Shown: positions 1 through 8,963, numbered from the stretch's first letter. The stretch is DNA of 64,000 nucleotides from Pseudomonas japonica (GCF_900188455.1 NZ_FZOL01000013.1:1-64000); one strand, 5' to 3'. Notes: a model not told the origin generated them from the letters alone. Made by a program: numbers and translations.

Positions 1-181
1 TGTTCCTGCGGTCGCGCCTTCGCTACGCGCTTCTTTCAGCTTGGCCTCACGGCGTCCACCTTGCGTTTCACTACAGTTATCGTCACTCAGTCTGGTCACC
101 GCTTTCAGGTGACTGATTTTGGCCCATGCCGGGCACACTGGGAGCGGGCGTTGCCCGCGATTGGCCCGCAGCGTCGCCTGT

Positions 182-1057
182 TCACTCCTGATCCAGCAAC
201 TTCGCCAGCACCGCCCCCAACTCCTTCACCATCGGCTCCGCCGTCCCCCGGTGCACCACCACGATCTCGTAGCTGTCCACCACGGGCAGCCCATCCCCCT
301 CCCCCAGCACCCGATGATCCCCGGTGACCGCCCGCGGCGGCAGCAGGCTGATGCCCATGCCATCGGCCACCGCCGCCTGGATCCCGCTCAGGCTGGAACT
401 GGTGAACGCGATCCGCCAGCGCCGTCCCAGTGCCTCGACGGCACTGATGATCTCGTCGCGGTACAGACCACGAGGCGGAAAGGTCACCAGCGGGATCGGG
501 TCCAGTGCCAGGGCGGGATTCTTCGCGCTGTCGATCCAGGCCAGTTCCTCCGCCCAGCTCGCCACCCCTTCCCGACCATTGTGCCGCTGCTTGAGCAGGA
601 CCAGGTCCAACTCGCCGTTGTCGTAGCTCTGGGCGATATCGCGGCACAGGCCGCTGGTGACTTCCAGCTTCACCTGCGGGTGCCTGCGATTGAAGGCCGA
701 CAGTGCATTGGTGGTGCGTCCACCAACGAAGTCCTCCGGCACCCCCAGGCGCACGGTCACCCCCACCGTCGCCCCAGCCAGCGCCTCCAGCATCTGGTCG
801 TTCAGCGCCAGCATATGGCGGGCGTAGCCCAGCAGGGTCTGCCCGGCATCGGTGGGCAGGACCTCGCGGTTGCCACGTTCGAGCAGGCGGTGGCCGACCA
901 TGTCCTCCAGACGGCGGACCTTCTGGCTGATGGTGGATTGGGTGGAATGCAGGCGGGAGGCGGCAGTGGTGAAGCTGCCGCAGTCGGCGACCACCACCAC
1001 GGCGCGCAGGAGGTCAAGGTCGAAGAGCGTTCTAGTGGCTTTTGAAATGGGGAGCAT
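182..1057 (-). CDS. LysR-family transcriptional regulator
   Basis: Predicted 291-residue DNA-binding regulator. The N-terminus (residues about 8-67) is a LysR winged helix-turn-helix with the typical run SFTTAASRLHSTQSTISQ, followed by a type 2 periplasmic-binding-like effector domain. I chose the ATG at 1057 (MLPISK) because the domain begins right after it and the 44 residues upstream have no LysR character. It faces away from the HNH gene that follows, with about 150 bp between. Bases 1-181 on its downstream side hold no gene I can support; the only structure there is a small GC hairpin at 144-158 without a T tract. The effector and target are not deducible. Confidence 0.9.
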   Translation of the reverse strand: MLPISKATRTLFDLDLLRAVVVVADCGSFTTAASRLHSTQSTISQKVRRLEDMVGHRLLERGNREVLPTDAGQTLLGYARHMLALNDQMLEALAGATVGVTVRLGVPEDFVGGRTTNALSAFNRRHPQVKLEVTSGLCRDIAQSYDNGELDLVLLKQRHNGREGVASWAEELAWIDSAKNPALALDPIPLVTFPPRGLYRDEIISAVEALGRRWRIAFTSSSLSGIQAAVADGMGISLLPPRAVTGDHRVLGEGDGLPVVDSYEIVVVHRGTAEPMVKELGAVLAKLLDQE

Positions 1058-1210
1058 GGCGATATTAGAAAAATGGATGACCTTGAATTTTCTAACACGC
1101 CGACTGGAGGACGGCAATGTATCGGCCTGACATTTGAGTAGGACAAATCCTTCAACTATGTGAGATATCGCGCTAGAGTCGATGGCCATTTGCCAGAACT
1201 GCGGTGCGGG

Positions 1211-2077
1211 ATGCCCAATTACTCATCCGAACGTTTGCAACCAGGTGCTGTTTACACCCGCGAGGCGCTCAAGCAGTTATTTGGCATCACCGATGCCACG
1301 ATCAACACCGGTATTTTTCGCCCGAAAGGCTTGGATTCGGTTTGGTTATTTTTAACCGAGCACAAAACCTCAGATCGAACGCAATACAGTGATGTTCTCT
1401 CCGGCGATACCTTGCACATGCAAGGGCAAAACTTAGGGAGAACAGACCATCTGATCCTTGAGCACAAAAGTACAGGGCTTGAACTGCTGGTCTTTTATCG
1501 CCGCAAAAAATATGAACATCCGGGTGCGGGGTTTCGTTTCGAGGGTGTGTTCGATTATGTGACACATACACCGAATACCCTTCCCACCCCGTTCGTCTTG
1601 CAACGACAAGTCAGCCCATTAATTGACGGCGTTCCAACCTCCGTCGTGGAGCAGCTCACGGCACAGGGTGTGTTCGATCCAGAAGGCATCGAGGATGCGC
1701 GCAACCGAGAGTTCGTTTCGATCGTACGACGTCGCGGTCAACCACGCTTTAGAAGAGAACTGCTCAAAGCCTATGCCGGCCGGTGCGCAATAACCGGCTG
1801 CGACATCGAAGCCATTCTCGAAGCCGCGCATATCCATCCCTATCAAGGTGACAGAACCAACGTCGTTAGCAATGGCCTGCTACTCAGAGCCGATATCCAC
1901 ACGCTGTTCGATTTGAACTTGATCTGGATCGACCCAGAACGTCTCGTCGTTCGTCTTGCTGAACAGTTGCTCGGCAGCGATTACGCCATCCTGGACGGCA
2001 AGCCGCTGTCGCTTCCTGAACATGAAGCGAGCTATCCAAGCAAACTGGCCCTGGCTTCCCGGCAAGAACTGCCTTGA
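1211..2077 (+). CDS. HNH endonuclease with N-terminal DUF3427/PUA-like domain
   Basis: Predicted 288-residue nuclease. The C-terminal part is an HNH_2 (PF13391)-type domain: RCAITGC near residue 190, AAHIHP with H207, N221, and H230 in DIHTLFD, so the metal/catalytic histidines are intact. Residues about 10-135 resemble the DUF3427 or modified-base-binding module attached to many HNH and McrA-like enzymes (pattern LEHK..GLELLVFYRRKK). Known relatives act as type IV restriction enzymes or defence nucleases; that role here is inference. Start: ATG at 1211 is preferred, but a GTG at 1160 is in frame. Base composition is visibly less GC-rich than its neighbours, suggesting horizontal acquisition. 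No methylase or partner gene is adjacent. Confidence 0.75.
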   Translation: MPNYSSERLQPGAVYTREALKQLFGITDATINTGIFRPKGLDSVWLFLTEHKTSDRTQYSDVLSGDTLHMQGQNLGRTDHLILEHKSTGLELLVFYRRKKYEHPGAGFRFEGVFDYVTHTPNTLPTPFVLQRQVSPLIDGVPTSVVEQLTAQGVFDPEGIEDARNREFVSIVRRRGQPRFRRELLKAYAGRCAITGCDIEAILEAAHIHPYQGDRTNVVSNGLLLRADIHTLFDLNLIWIDPERLVVRLAEQLLGSDYAILDGKPLSLPEHEASYPSKLALASRQELP

Positions 2078-2087
2078 TCCAGAGCGC

Positions 2088-2382
2088 CTATTCGTTCCGA
2101 CGAATCCGCTGCAGTTCCGCCTCCAGCCAACCACCCGCCAACTGGACTCCCGCGGCACAACGAATCTCGTAGGCCTTCCCGCTCATGCTGCTTTGGGTCG
2201 CCGCCAGCTCGATGAAGCCTTCCGTGCGCGTGAGCAGTTTCTTCCTCTGCAGATAGGCCTGCTTCTTCTCCAGGTGCGCCCGGGCCTGTTGCGCGGAATA
2301 CGCGCTGCCGTTGCGCACGAACTGGCACTGACTGTTTTGCCGCCAGGTGACGAGTAATCTGACGCAAGGTGATGTCCTCCAA
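2088..2382 (-). pseudogene. DUF5329 family protein remnant, frameshifted and missing its N-terminus
   Basis: From about 2331 down to 2088 the minus strand encodes a sequence with the hallmarks of the DUF5329 family: QCQFVRNGS, ARAHLEKKQAYL, FIELAATQSSMSG and WLEAELQRIR. The family's preceding helix (LAAKQS before QCQF) is found in a different frame, beginning at the ATG at 2382 (MEDITLRQ), so one extra base near 2331-2340 separates the two parts. The secretion signal normal for this family is also absent. The piece after the shift could still be read from a GTG at 2318 as 76 residues, but it lacks the conserved start. It lies tail-to-tail with the HNH gene. Family assignment is from memory of motifs; a sequencing error cannot be excluded. 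Confidence 0.6.
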
Positions 2383-2457
2383 AAGCGTCGGAATCTATCA
2401 CCTTGCAGTCGCTGCCGACCGAGCGAGGCTATTACCAGGGATGTTGGACGAATACCG

Positions 2458-4476
2458 TCAGAAGCGTACTTTTACGCCTACATAACCGGTACGTCCCGGT
2501 GCCGGCTCGTAGTACCGCACACCACTGTCATTGATCCGCAGGTTGTCGTAGTAGCGACGGTCCGTCAGGTTATCCAGCCCCACGTAAGGCTCGACATTCT
2601 CGGCCCAGCCCTTGAGCTGCATGCCCATGCGCAGATTGACCAGGGCATAGCCGCCGACCCGCGCGGTATTGCCGCTGTCGGCGTACTGGCGGTCGAATAC
2701 CGAGGTGTTGACGCGCACGTACCAGTTGTCCCGGCTGTAGCTCAATTCGCCGAACAGGCTCTGTACCGGGATGCCCGGCAGGCGATTGCCGTCGGCATTT
2801 TCGAAACTGCGGTAGGTGTAGTCGTTGAGGCTGTAGGCCGTGGTCAGTTGCCAGTGTTCGTCGGGCTGCCAGCGGGCACTCAGCTCCAGGCCATCGCGAC
2901 GGGTCGAGCCGGCATTGCGATAGAAGGTGCGGCCATTGACATAGGGCACCAGCTCATCGCGGGTGTCGATGCGATAGACCACGGCCTCGTAGCGCCAGTG
3001 GGTCGTCTCGCCCTTGAAACCGATCTCCTGGTTCAACGCTTCGGCCGGTTCGAGGCTGCTGTTGAAACCACCGCCGTTCGGGTTGGCCAACTCGCTGACG
3101 GTGGGGGTCTCGAAGGAGGTGGCGACCCGCGCGTACAGCGTATGGTGCGGGTCCAGGCGATAGCTGAGACCGGCACTGTAGTTGAGGTCGCGCAGGTTGC
3201 GCTTGCCGGAATCGTCACCGTCGCGCAGGAAGTGATCGTCCACGTTCAGGCGCACGGTATCGTGCCGCAGGCCAAGGCTGAGCAGCCAGTTTTCGGTCAG
3301 TTCGGTCTGGTTCTCGATGAACAGACCGAGGCTGCGCGCCTCTTCGCGCTGGCGAGAGGTCAAGGCGCCCTTTTCACCCCCGACGATATTGTTGTTGCGA
3401 TCACGATCGTCGCGCAGGGACTCGAGGTCCGCGCCAAAGGTGAGCTTGTGGCCGAGACCGAACCAGTCGGCGACATGGGTGTAGTTGGCACCGATGCCAC
3501 CGAACAGGCGCTCGTAGCTGGTCTGTCCGTTGGCGGCCAGCGGCAGGCGATTCTCGAAGTCCCTTTGTCCGACGTAGCTGCGGATCTGGTAGGTGTCTTC
3601 ACCCACCGGCTGGCCGTCCCACACCAGCGACAGACGCTGCTGGGTGACGCGCTCATCGGAGTCGAAGGAAAGGCTTTGCGGCCGCGCCTGATTGCGATCC
3701 GCCCGCACCTGCCCCAGCGTCAGGCCGCCCGGGTCTTCCGAACGGTTGTCCAGCGCATGCAGGGTCAGCGCCAGGCGTCCCGTGTCGCCCCACCAGCGCA
3801 GTTTGCCGGTGAGGTTGTTGGCCTCGCTGGTGGCGTGCTCGCGGTAGCCTTCGGACTGGGTCGAACTCAGCGCCACCAGCGCGCCGACATTGCCTTCGCT
3901 GCCACTGGCCTCGACGCTCTGGCGACGGAAACCGTAGCTGCCGAAACTGACATCGCCCGCCACCGACGGCTGCTCGCCCGGCTCGCGGGTATTGATCGCC
4001 AGCACCCCACCCGCGCCATTGCCATAGAGCACGGCCGCCGGCCCGCGCAGCACTTCCATCCGCTCCACCAGGCCGAGGTCGAAGCCATCCAGCTCGGTCT
4101 GCCCGTCCGGCATGGTCAGCGGCACGCCGTCCACCAGCACGCGGATCCCGCGCACGCCGAAACTGGAACGCGAACCGAAACCACGGATCGCCGGGCGCAA
4201 GCCCTGGGCGGCGTTGTAGCGGCTCTGCACCACCACACCCGGGACCGCGGACAGCAGGTTGCCGAGGGTCAGCGCCTGTTCGCCGCGGCTGTCGCCGGCA
4301 TCGACGACGCTGGCGGCCAGCGCGGCCTGGGCCCACTGGTCGCCGCTACGGGTGGCACTGACCACCACGGGTTCGACTTCGACCGGGGTATCGGCCAATA
4401 CGCCGGTGGAGCTCAAAAGCAACGCGCCAAGGGCGGCACGGCGGTGTGCGGCGCGTTGCCGCTCGTTGTTCTTCAT
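2458..4476 (-). CDS. pqqU: TonB-dependent outer-membrane receptor, PqqU/YncD-like
   Basis: Predicted 672-residue outer-membrane receptor. A signal peptide ends near LLSSTGVLA, then a plug domain begins with EPVVVSATR, followed by a 22-strand-type barrel ending in the aromatic terminus VGVKVRF. Several stretches match E. coli YncD (PqqU), the TonB-dependent importer of the cofactor PQQ: RGFGSRSSFGVRGIR, VDGVPLTMPDGQ, FETPTVSEL and YYEPAPGR. Length also agrees (YncD about 700). The start is MKNN at 4476; MEQP at 4488 is an alternative. It lies downstream of, and in the same direction as, a PQQ-dependent dehydrogenase, which supports a PQQ role. The remaining uncertainty is whether the ligand is PQQ or another small siderophore-like molecule. 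Confidence 0.8.
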   Translation of the reverse strand: MKNNERQRAAHRRAALGALLLSSTGVLADTPVEVEPVVVSATRSGDQWAQAALAASVVDAGDSRGEQALTLGNLLSAVPGVVVQSRYNAAQGLRPAIRGFGSRSSFGVRGIRVLVDGVPLTMPDGQTELDGFDLGLVERMEVLRGPAAVLYGNGAGGVLAINTREPGEQPSVAGDVSFGSYGFRRQSVEASGSEGNVGALVALSSTQSEGYREHATSEANNLTGKLRWWGDTGRLALTLHALDNRSEDPGGLTLGQVRADRNQARPQSLSFDSDERVTQQRLSLVWDGQPVGEDTYQIRSYVGQRDFENRLPLAANGQTSYERLFGGIGANYTHVADWFGLGHKLTFGADLESLRDDRDRNNNIVGGEKGALTSRQREEARSLGLFIENQTELTENWLLSLGLRHDTVRLNVDDHFLRDGDDSGKRNLRDLNYSAGLSYRLDPHHTLYARVATSFETPTVSELANPNGGGFNSSLEPAEALNQEIGFKGETTHWRYEAVVYRIDTRDELVPYVNGRTFYRNAGSTRRDGLELSARWQPDEHWQLTTAYSLNDYTYRSFENADGNRLPGIPVQSLFGELSYSRDNWYVRVNTSVFDRQYADSGNTARVGGYALVNLRMGMQLKGWAENVEPYVGLDNLTDRRYYDNLRINDSGVRYYEPAPGRTGYVGVKVRF

Positions 4477-4666
4477 GGGCTGTTCCATCTGCTCTCGCGG
4501 GGATGTTCCGACGCGCCGGCTCCGCTCTGGCGCGTGGGTTGGATGCTCATCAGGGCCCAACCCTACGCAAGCGGGTGGGCACAAGGCTAGTAAGCGGGAG
4601 TTAGAAGTACGAGCTACTTAGGTGGGTCACTCGAAAGTAGGAAATCGGGATGAGTTCCGCTTTGCT

Positions 4667-4769
4667 TTGTAGGAGCTGGCTTGCCTGCGAAGGACCGCGC
4701 AGCGGTCCCAGAACTCACTGCTATCGGGGACCGCTGCGCGCTCCATCGCAGGCAAGCCAGCTCCTACAA
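4667..4769. repeat. REP-type inverted repeat doublet
   Basis: A perfect 24-bp inverted repeat (arms 4667-4690 and 4746-4769, beginning ttgtaggagctggcttgcc) encloses a second inverted pair (4696-4709 and 4727-4740). Together they can form a long cruciform or RNA hairpin. The 'tgtaggagc..gcttgcc' signature is the widespread intergenic REP element of fluorescens/putida-group Pseudomonas, normally spread by a RAYT transposase; none is present here. It sits between the barrel protein gene (stop at 4800) and the TonB receptor gene, where it may also act as a transcription or mRNA-stability boundary. Confidence 0.85.
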
Positions 4770-4799
4770 GCCTATGCGCGCGGTCCCGACAACACCGTT

Positions 4800-5660
4800 T
4801 CAGTAGAAATACGCCAGCCTGAACTGCAGCGAATTGTCGATCTTCACCCCCTCGCGCACCGAGGTGTCGTGCATCACCTGCCCGAGCACCTGCAGTTGCT
4901 TGCCGACCATGGTCGCCACGGTGAAGCCGACGGTACCGTTGTCGCGGCTGGTCGCCAGGGTTACGCCATCGAGGGTCTCGCGCGCGCCCCAGTTGTGGCG
5001 GTAGCTGATCGCGGCGTAGGTCTCGGGGGTGAAGTTGTAGCGCAGGTGGTTGTGCAGCTGGAACAGCGTGTCCTTCTTCGCGTCGGTCGAGCGCTGGTCC
5101 TGATAGAACTCGGCCTCGGCGATCACGTCCCAGGTGATTTTGTCGGTCAGGCCCTTGATGTAGCCCGCCTGCAGATCCACCGCCCAGCGGTTGTTGCTGA
5201 GGGCAAAGCCTTCGTTCTTGTCGCCGCCGGTGGGCGCGGTGAAGAACACCGACCAGCCGAGGTGCTCGTTGCGCTCCAGGTCGGCGATGGTCCACAGGGT
5301 GCCACCGAAGGTGATGTCGCCCAGGCCTGAATTCTTCGTGTGCGTGGCACCGATATCCTGCTGGCCGAAGGGGATCACGATCTGTGGATCCCAGGTGTAG
5401 CCGGTGCCGAAGAAATCGGTGAAGTGGATCAGACGCAGCACGCCGACGGTCATGTCCAGATCGAGGTCGTCGGCGACCTTCTTGCCGCCGGAGTAGACCT
5501 TGTCGCCGCGCGGGTTCTGCTGGTAGAGCACGACCACGTCGGTGCCCTTGGGCAGCGCGGTGTAGTCACCGGGATCGGGTTTGACATCGGCCTGAGCCGC
5601 GAGAGAAACGCCGAGCAGGGCGAGGCCGGCCGCCAGGGCCGAGGGACGGATGATCTTCAT
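4800..5660 (-). CDS. Outer-membrane channel of the phenol/meta-pathway (Phenol_MetA_deg) type
   Basis: Predicted 286-residue beta-barrel with a clear signal peptide (MKIIRPSALAAGLALLG..AAQA). It alternates aromatic and hydrophobic strands and ends in the barrel signature LQFRLAYFY. The composition and motifs such as FTDFFGTGYTWDPQI and FFTAPTGGDKN fit the MetA-pathway outer-membrane family (PF13557), found beside genes for degrading aromatics, alcohols and other hydrophobic compounds. It lies 90 bp downstream of the PQQ-dehydrogenase gene in the same direction, so it probably admits that enzyme's substrate to the periplasm. A strong A-rich Hfq-Crc-like motif precedes its ribosome site. Confidence 0.75.
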   Translation of the reverse strand: MKIIRPSALAAGLALLGVSLAAQADVKPDPGDYTALPKGTDVVVLYQQNPRGDKVYSGGKKVADDLDLDMTVGVLRLIHFTDFFGTGYTWDPQIVIPFGQQDIGATHTKNSGLGDITFGGTLWTIADLERNEHLGWSVFFTAPTGGDKNEGFALSNNRWAVDLQAGYIKGLTDKITWDVIAEAEFYQDQRSTDAKKDTLFQLHNHLRYNFTPETYAAISYRHNWGARETLDGVTLATSRDNGTVGFTVATMVGKQLQVLGQVMHDTSVREGVKIDNSLQFRLAYFY

Positions 5661-5672
5661 GGTGAACTCTCG

Positions 5673-5686
5673 TTGTTGTTTTTGTT
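5673..5686 (-). promoter_or_regulatory. Hfq-Crc catabolite-activity-like motif before the barrel gene
   Basis: On the minus strand this reads aacaaaaacaacaa, immediately upstream of a gagag ribosome site and the ATG at 5660. It satisfies the AANAANAA pattern bound by Hfq together with Crc in Pseudomonas carbon catabolite repression. Binding is inferred from sequence and position only. Confidence 0.6.
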
Positions 5687-5750
5687 GGCGTGCAGCGTCC
5701 CGGACGGCCCCATTCGCAGGGGCCGCCAGGCGGTTTCGGACAGATCGGAC

Positions 5751-7862
5751 TCAGTTGCCGGCGTTGGCCTTCAGGTCGGCCTGAAGATCATGGGTGCGCT
5801 TGACCAGGTACTGACGAATCAGCTCCATGTCCTCGGGCTTGAGGATGTCGGAGAAATTCGGCATGCCGCGGTAGATCAGCGCGCCGCTGACGAAGGCCGG
5901 GAAGGCCTGGTGCTTCTCCTGGGTCAGGTAGCGCAGGTCCGGAACGACGCCGCCGGCGACCGCGTTCAGGCCATGGCAACCCGCGCACAGGCCGTTGAAC
6001 ATGCCCCGCGCCTGGACCAGTTGCTCGGGACTGGCGCTCAGCTCCAGGTCGACGTTGGGGAATACCGGGGCTTCGCGCGGAGGTGGCAGCTCGCCCTTGG
6101 CGCCCAGCTTGAAGGCAATGATCCGCGACTCCGACTGGACCTTGGCCTTGTTGGTCAGGGAGCCAGTGAGCAACGGCAGGATGCCGCCCCAGCCGACGGA
6201 AAAGGCCACGTACTGGTCCTGGCCCACGGTGTAGGTGATCGGCCCGGCCATCACCCCGGAGTTGGCCCGGTGTTCCCAGAGTTTTTCACCCTTGTCGGCG
6301 CTGTAGGCCACCACCCGGCCGTCCGCGGTGCCCTGGAACACCAGGTTGCCCGCGGTGGCCAGGGTGCCGCCGTTGCCGGCGCTGGCGTAGGCCTGTTTCC
6401 AGGCCGGAGCCTGCTTGACCGGATCCCAGGCGATCAGCTCGCCGGTCCAGGCGTCGCGAATCTGCTTGAAGGTCTTCGGGTCCTCCGGCAGATCCGGTAC
6501 GTCCAGGCCGAAGTTGAGCACCGACTTGTTCGGGAAGAACATCGGCTCTTTCGCGGCCTTCAGCTCGGCCAGGGTGTGCTGGGCCGGGATGTAGACGTAA
6601 CCGGTGTTCGGGCTGTAGGACATCGGGTGCCAGTTATGCCCACCGAGGAAGCTCGGCTGTACGACCTTGGGCTCCTTGGAGTAATCCGCGGCGCCGGTCA
6701 GCACCGGGCGCCCGGTCTTCAGATCGATCTCGCTGGCCCAGTTCACCGGCACGTAGTTCTTCGCCGAGAGCAGCTTGCCGTTGGTGCGGTCGAGCACGTA
6801 GAAGAAGCCGTTCTTCGGTGCCTGCATCAGCACCTTGCGGACCTGGCCGTCGACCTTGATGTCGGCGAGGATGATGTGCTGGGTCGCGGTGTAGTCCCAG
6901 CGATCCTGCGGCGTGACCTGGTAGTGCCAGACGTACTCGCCGGTGTCCGGACGCAGGGCCAGGATCGACGAGACGAACAGGTTGTCGCCCTTGCCCTGGC
7001 TGCGGAACTGGTAGTTCCACGGCGAACCGTTGCCGGTGCCGATGTACAGCAGGTCCAGGTCCGGGTCGTAGGCCATGGAGTCCCAGGCCGTGCCGCCCCC
7101 GCCCCACTTCACCCAGTCGTCGCCGCTCCAGGTCTTCAGGGCCATGGCCATCGCCGGGTTTTCCGGCGGCAGTTTCGGATCGCCCGGCACGGTGTAGAAG
7201 CGCCAGGCCTGCTTGCCGGTCTCGGCGTCGTAGGCGGTGACATAGCCGCGCACGCCGAACTCGGCGCCGCCGTTGCCGATCAGCACCTTGCCCTTGACGA
7301 TGCGCGGCGCGCCGGTGATGGAGTAGCTCTTGTTGCGGTCGAGGATGGTGTCCACCGACCAGACTTCCTTGCCGCTGGCCGCGTCGAGGGCGATCAGGCG
7401 GCCGTCGAAACTGCCGACATAGACCTTGCCGTTCCACACCGCGACGCCGCGGTTGACCGGACCGCAACAGCCCTGGCTGAGGTTTTCCGGCGGCACATGG
7501 GGGTCGTATTTCCACAGCATCTCGCCGGTCGCCGCATTCATCGCGTAGACGATGCTGAAGGCGCCGGTGGTGTACATCACGCCATCGACCACGATGGGCG
7601 TGGCTTCGGTACCGCTGTCGATATCCAGGCGGGTGGTCCAGGCCATGCCGAGCTGGCTGACGTTCTTGTCGTTGACGGCGTCCAGCGGGCTGTAGCGCTG
7701 CTCGTCGTAGGTCCGGCCGTGGCTCATCCAGTTGCCGGGTTCGAGGTTGGCGTTGGTCAGGCGCCTGGCGTCGACCTGGGCGGGAGCGCCGCTGTCGACG
7801 GCCGAGGCAGGCAGGGACGACAGCAACAACGGCAGACCCGCCAGCAGAAAGAGGGTTTTCAT
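5751..7862 (-). CDS. PQQ-dependent quinohemoprotein alcohol dehydrogenase (type II)
   Basis: Predicted 703-residue periplasmic enzyme oxidising alcohols to aldehydes with PQQ and passing electrons through its own heme c. The signal peptide is MKTLFLLAGLPLLLSSLPASA. Residues about 30-580 form the eight-bladed PQQ propeller, with the vicinal disulfide Cys132-Cys133 (SQGCCGP) and repeated tryptophan-docking motifs. The C-terminal cytochrome c domain carries CAGCH (C625, C628, H629) and the Met-type axial ligand region RGMPNFS. Length and two-domain order match quinohemoprotein ethanol/butanol dehydrogenases (QEDH/Qbd type). ATG 7862 was chosen because the signal peptide starts there. An AANAANAA motif lies at 7887-7894. 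The AraC gene upstream is the obvious regulator. Confidence 0.92.
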   Translation of the reverse strand: MKTLFLLAGLPLLLSSLPASAVDSGAPAQVDARRLTNANLEPGNWMSHGRTYDEQRYSPLDAVNDKNVSQLGMAWTTRLDIDSGTEATPIVVDGVMYTTGAFSIVYAMNAATGEMLWKYDPHVPPENLSQGCCGPVNRGVAVWNGKVYVGSFDGRLIALDAASGKEVWSVDTILDRNKSYSITGAPRIVKGKVLIGNGGAEFGVRGYVTAYDAETGKQAWRFYTVPGDPKLPPENPAMAMALKTWSGDDWVKWGGGGTAWDSMAYDPDLDLLYIGTGNGSPWNYQFRSQGKGDNLFVSSILALRPDTGEYVWHYQVTPQDRWDYTATQHIILADIKVDGQVRKVLMQAPKNGFFYVLDRTNGKLLSAKNYVPVNWASEIDLKTGRPVLTGAADYSKEPKVVQPSFLGGHNWHPMSYSPNTGYVYIPAQHTLAELKAAKEPMFFPNKSVLNFGLDVPDLPEDPKTFKQIRDAWTGELIAWDPVKQAPAWKQAYASAGNGGTLATAGNLVFQGTADGRVVAYSADKGEKLWEHRANSGVMAGPITYTVGQDQYVAFSVGWGGILPLLTGSLTNKAKVQSESRIIAFKLGAKGELPPPREAPVFPNVDLELSASPEQLVQARGMFNGLCAGCHGLNAVAGGVVPDLRYLTQEKHQAFPAFVSGALIYRGMPNFSDILKPEDMELIRQYLVKRTHDLQADLKANAGN

Positions 7863-8030
7863 GTGTTTCGGACTCCAGCGACACATTTATTGTTTTATGC
7901 GCCCACGGCCGGACGGCTCCCGTGGGTCGCGCACTAGCAGGCTTCGCGGCTATGCAGAGGTATTAGAAGTTTTGCGAGGGGGCTGCGCTTGACTGTGACC
8001 GCCAACGCAGTTGGCATTTTTCGCCAGTGC

Positions 8031-8963
8031 TCACAGCTGAAACGCGTGAGCCCGGTAATCGCGGGGCGACACCTCGAACTGGCGCTTGAAGGCGCGGCTG
8101 AAATGGGCCACGTCGACGAAGCCCCACTTGAAGGCGATCTGGGTGATCGACTGGCTGCGCAGGGTATGGCTGCACAGGTCGTGGGCCACCTTGGTCAGAC
8201 GGGTCCGCAGGATATAGCGCGAGACGCTTTCACCGTGTTCCTCGAACAACCGGTAGAGACTGCGCACCGAGGTGTGCAACTGATCCGCCAGGTAAGCGGG
8301 ACCGAGGTCGACATCCTGCAGGGATTCATCCACCAGGCGCAGCGCCGTGGCGAACAGGCTGTTGCTCTCCAGCAGATGCGCCTGCCCCTGCGCCTGGCCG
8401 GACATCGCCGGCAGCACCAGCGACACCAGCGCACTCTGGATCGCCTGGCCGTCGTCGCCATTGGCCGCGCCATCACCGAGCATGCCGATCGACTGCACCA
8501 GCGAGCGCACCATGCGACTCGACACATTGTTGCGCGACAGTTTGCCGAACAGGTTATCGCCCTTGAACTGGCGGGTGACGATATCCCGCGACAGATGCAC
8601 CGAGACGTTCTCCACCAGGCCCAGCGGCTCGATCTCGAACAGCCGCGCCGAATCCACCAGGGCGATGTCTTCCGGGCCCAGTTCCACTTCCATGCCGGCC
8701 TGGCGGATGCGCTGGCGACCGCTGCGCTGGTAGATGAGGAAGCAGTGGCTGTCGTCGCTGTCGACGCCGATCAGCTGGCGGCTGATCAGGCGCGCGTTGG
8801 TACGGATATGGGCAGTGTCCAGGGCACCGATGGCCTGGCTGTGGATCTCGCCGATGAAGTGCCGGGTCAGGCTGGAAGGCAGGGTACTGAAATTGCCGCA
8901 GATGCTGCGCAGGGACTGGCACCAGCGCTCGAATCCGATCTGTTCGCTCGATGACAGGAACAT
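8031..8963 (-). CDS. AraC-family regulator, FeaR-like
   Basis: Predicted 310-residue activator. The N-terminal half resembles the AraC-binding-like domain of FeaR and AlkR-type regulators (GPEDIALVDSARLFEI, a buried sensor barrel). The last 100 residues are a double helix-turn-helix, with SITQIAFKWGFVDVAHFSRAFKRQF as the second helix pair. It lies 168 bp upstream of the PQQ alcohol dehydrogenase in the same orientation and likely activates that gene in response to the alcohol or its aldehyde. The sequence upstream (8964-9166) is AT-rich and probably holds its promoter. Confidence 0.88.
   Translation of the reverse strand: MFLSSSEQIGFERWCQSLRSICGNFSTLPSSLTRHFIGEIHSQAIGALDTAHIRTNARLISRQLIGVDSDDSHCFLIYQRSGRQRIRQAGMEVELGPEDIALVDSARLFEIEPLGLVENVSVHLSRDIVTRQFKGDNLFGKLSRNNVSSRMVRSLVQSIGMLGDGAANGDDGQAIQSALVSLVLPAMSGQAQGQAHLLESNSLFATALRLVDESLQDVDLGPAYLADQLHTSVRSLYRLFEEHGESVSRYILRTRLTKVAHDLCSHTLRSQSITQIAFKWGFVDVAHFSRAFKRQFEVSPRDYRAHAFQL

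Noticed and set aside
2347..4590. A 747-codon plus-strand open frame
   Set aside because: Antisense to the TonB receptor, whose motifs are clear.
4477..4666. Riboswitch upstream of the TonB receptor
   Set aside because: Only a short gggttgg/ccaaccc pair is visible; no conserved cobalamin or other riboswitch core.
5340..7937. An 865-codon open frame on the plus strand
   Set aside because: Antisense to the PQQ dehydrogenase and barrel genes; rich in Val/Gly/Ala/His with no domain.
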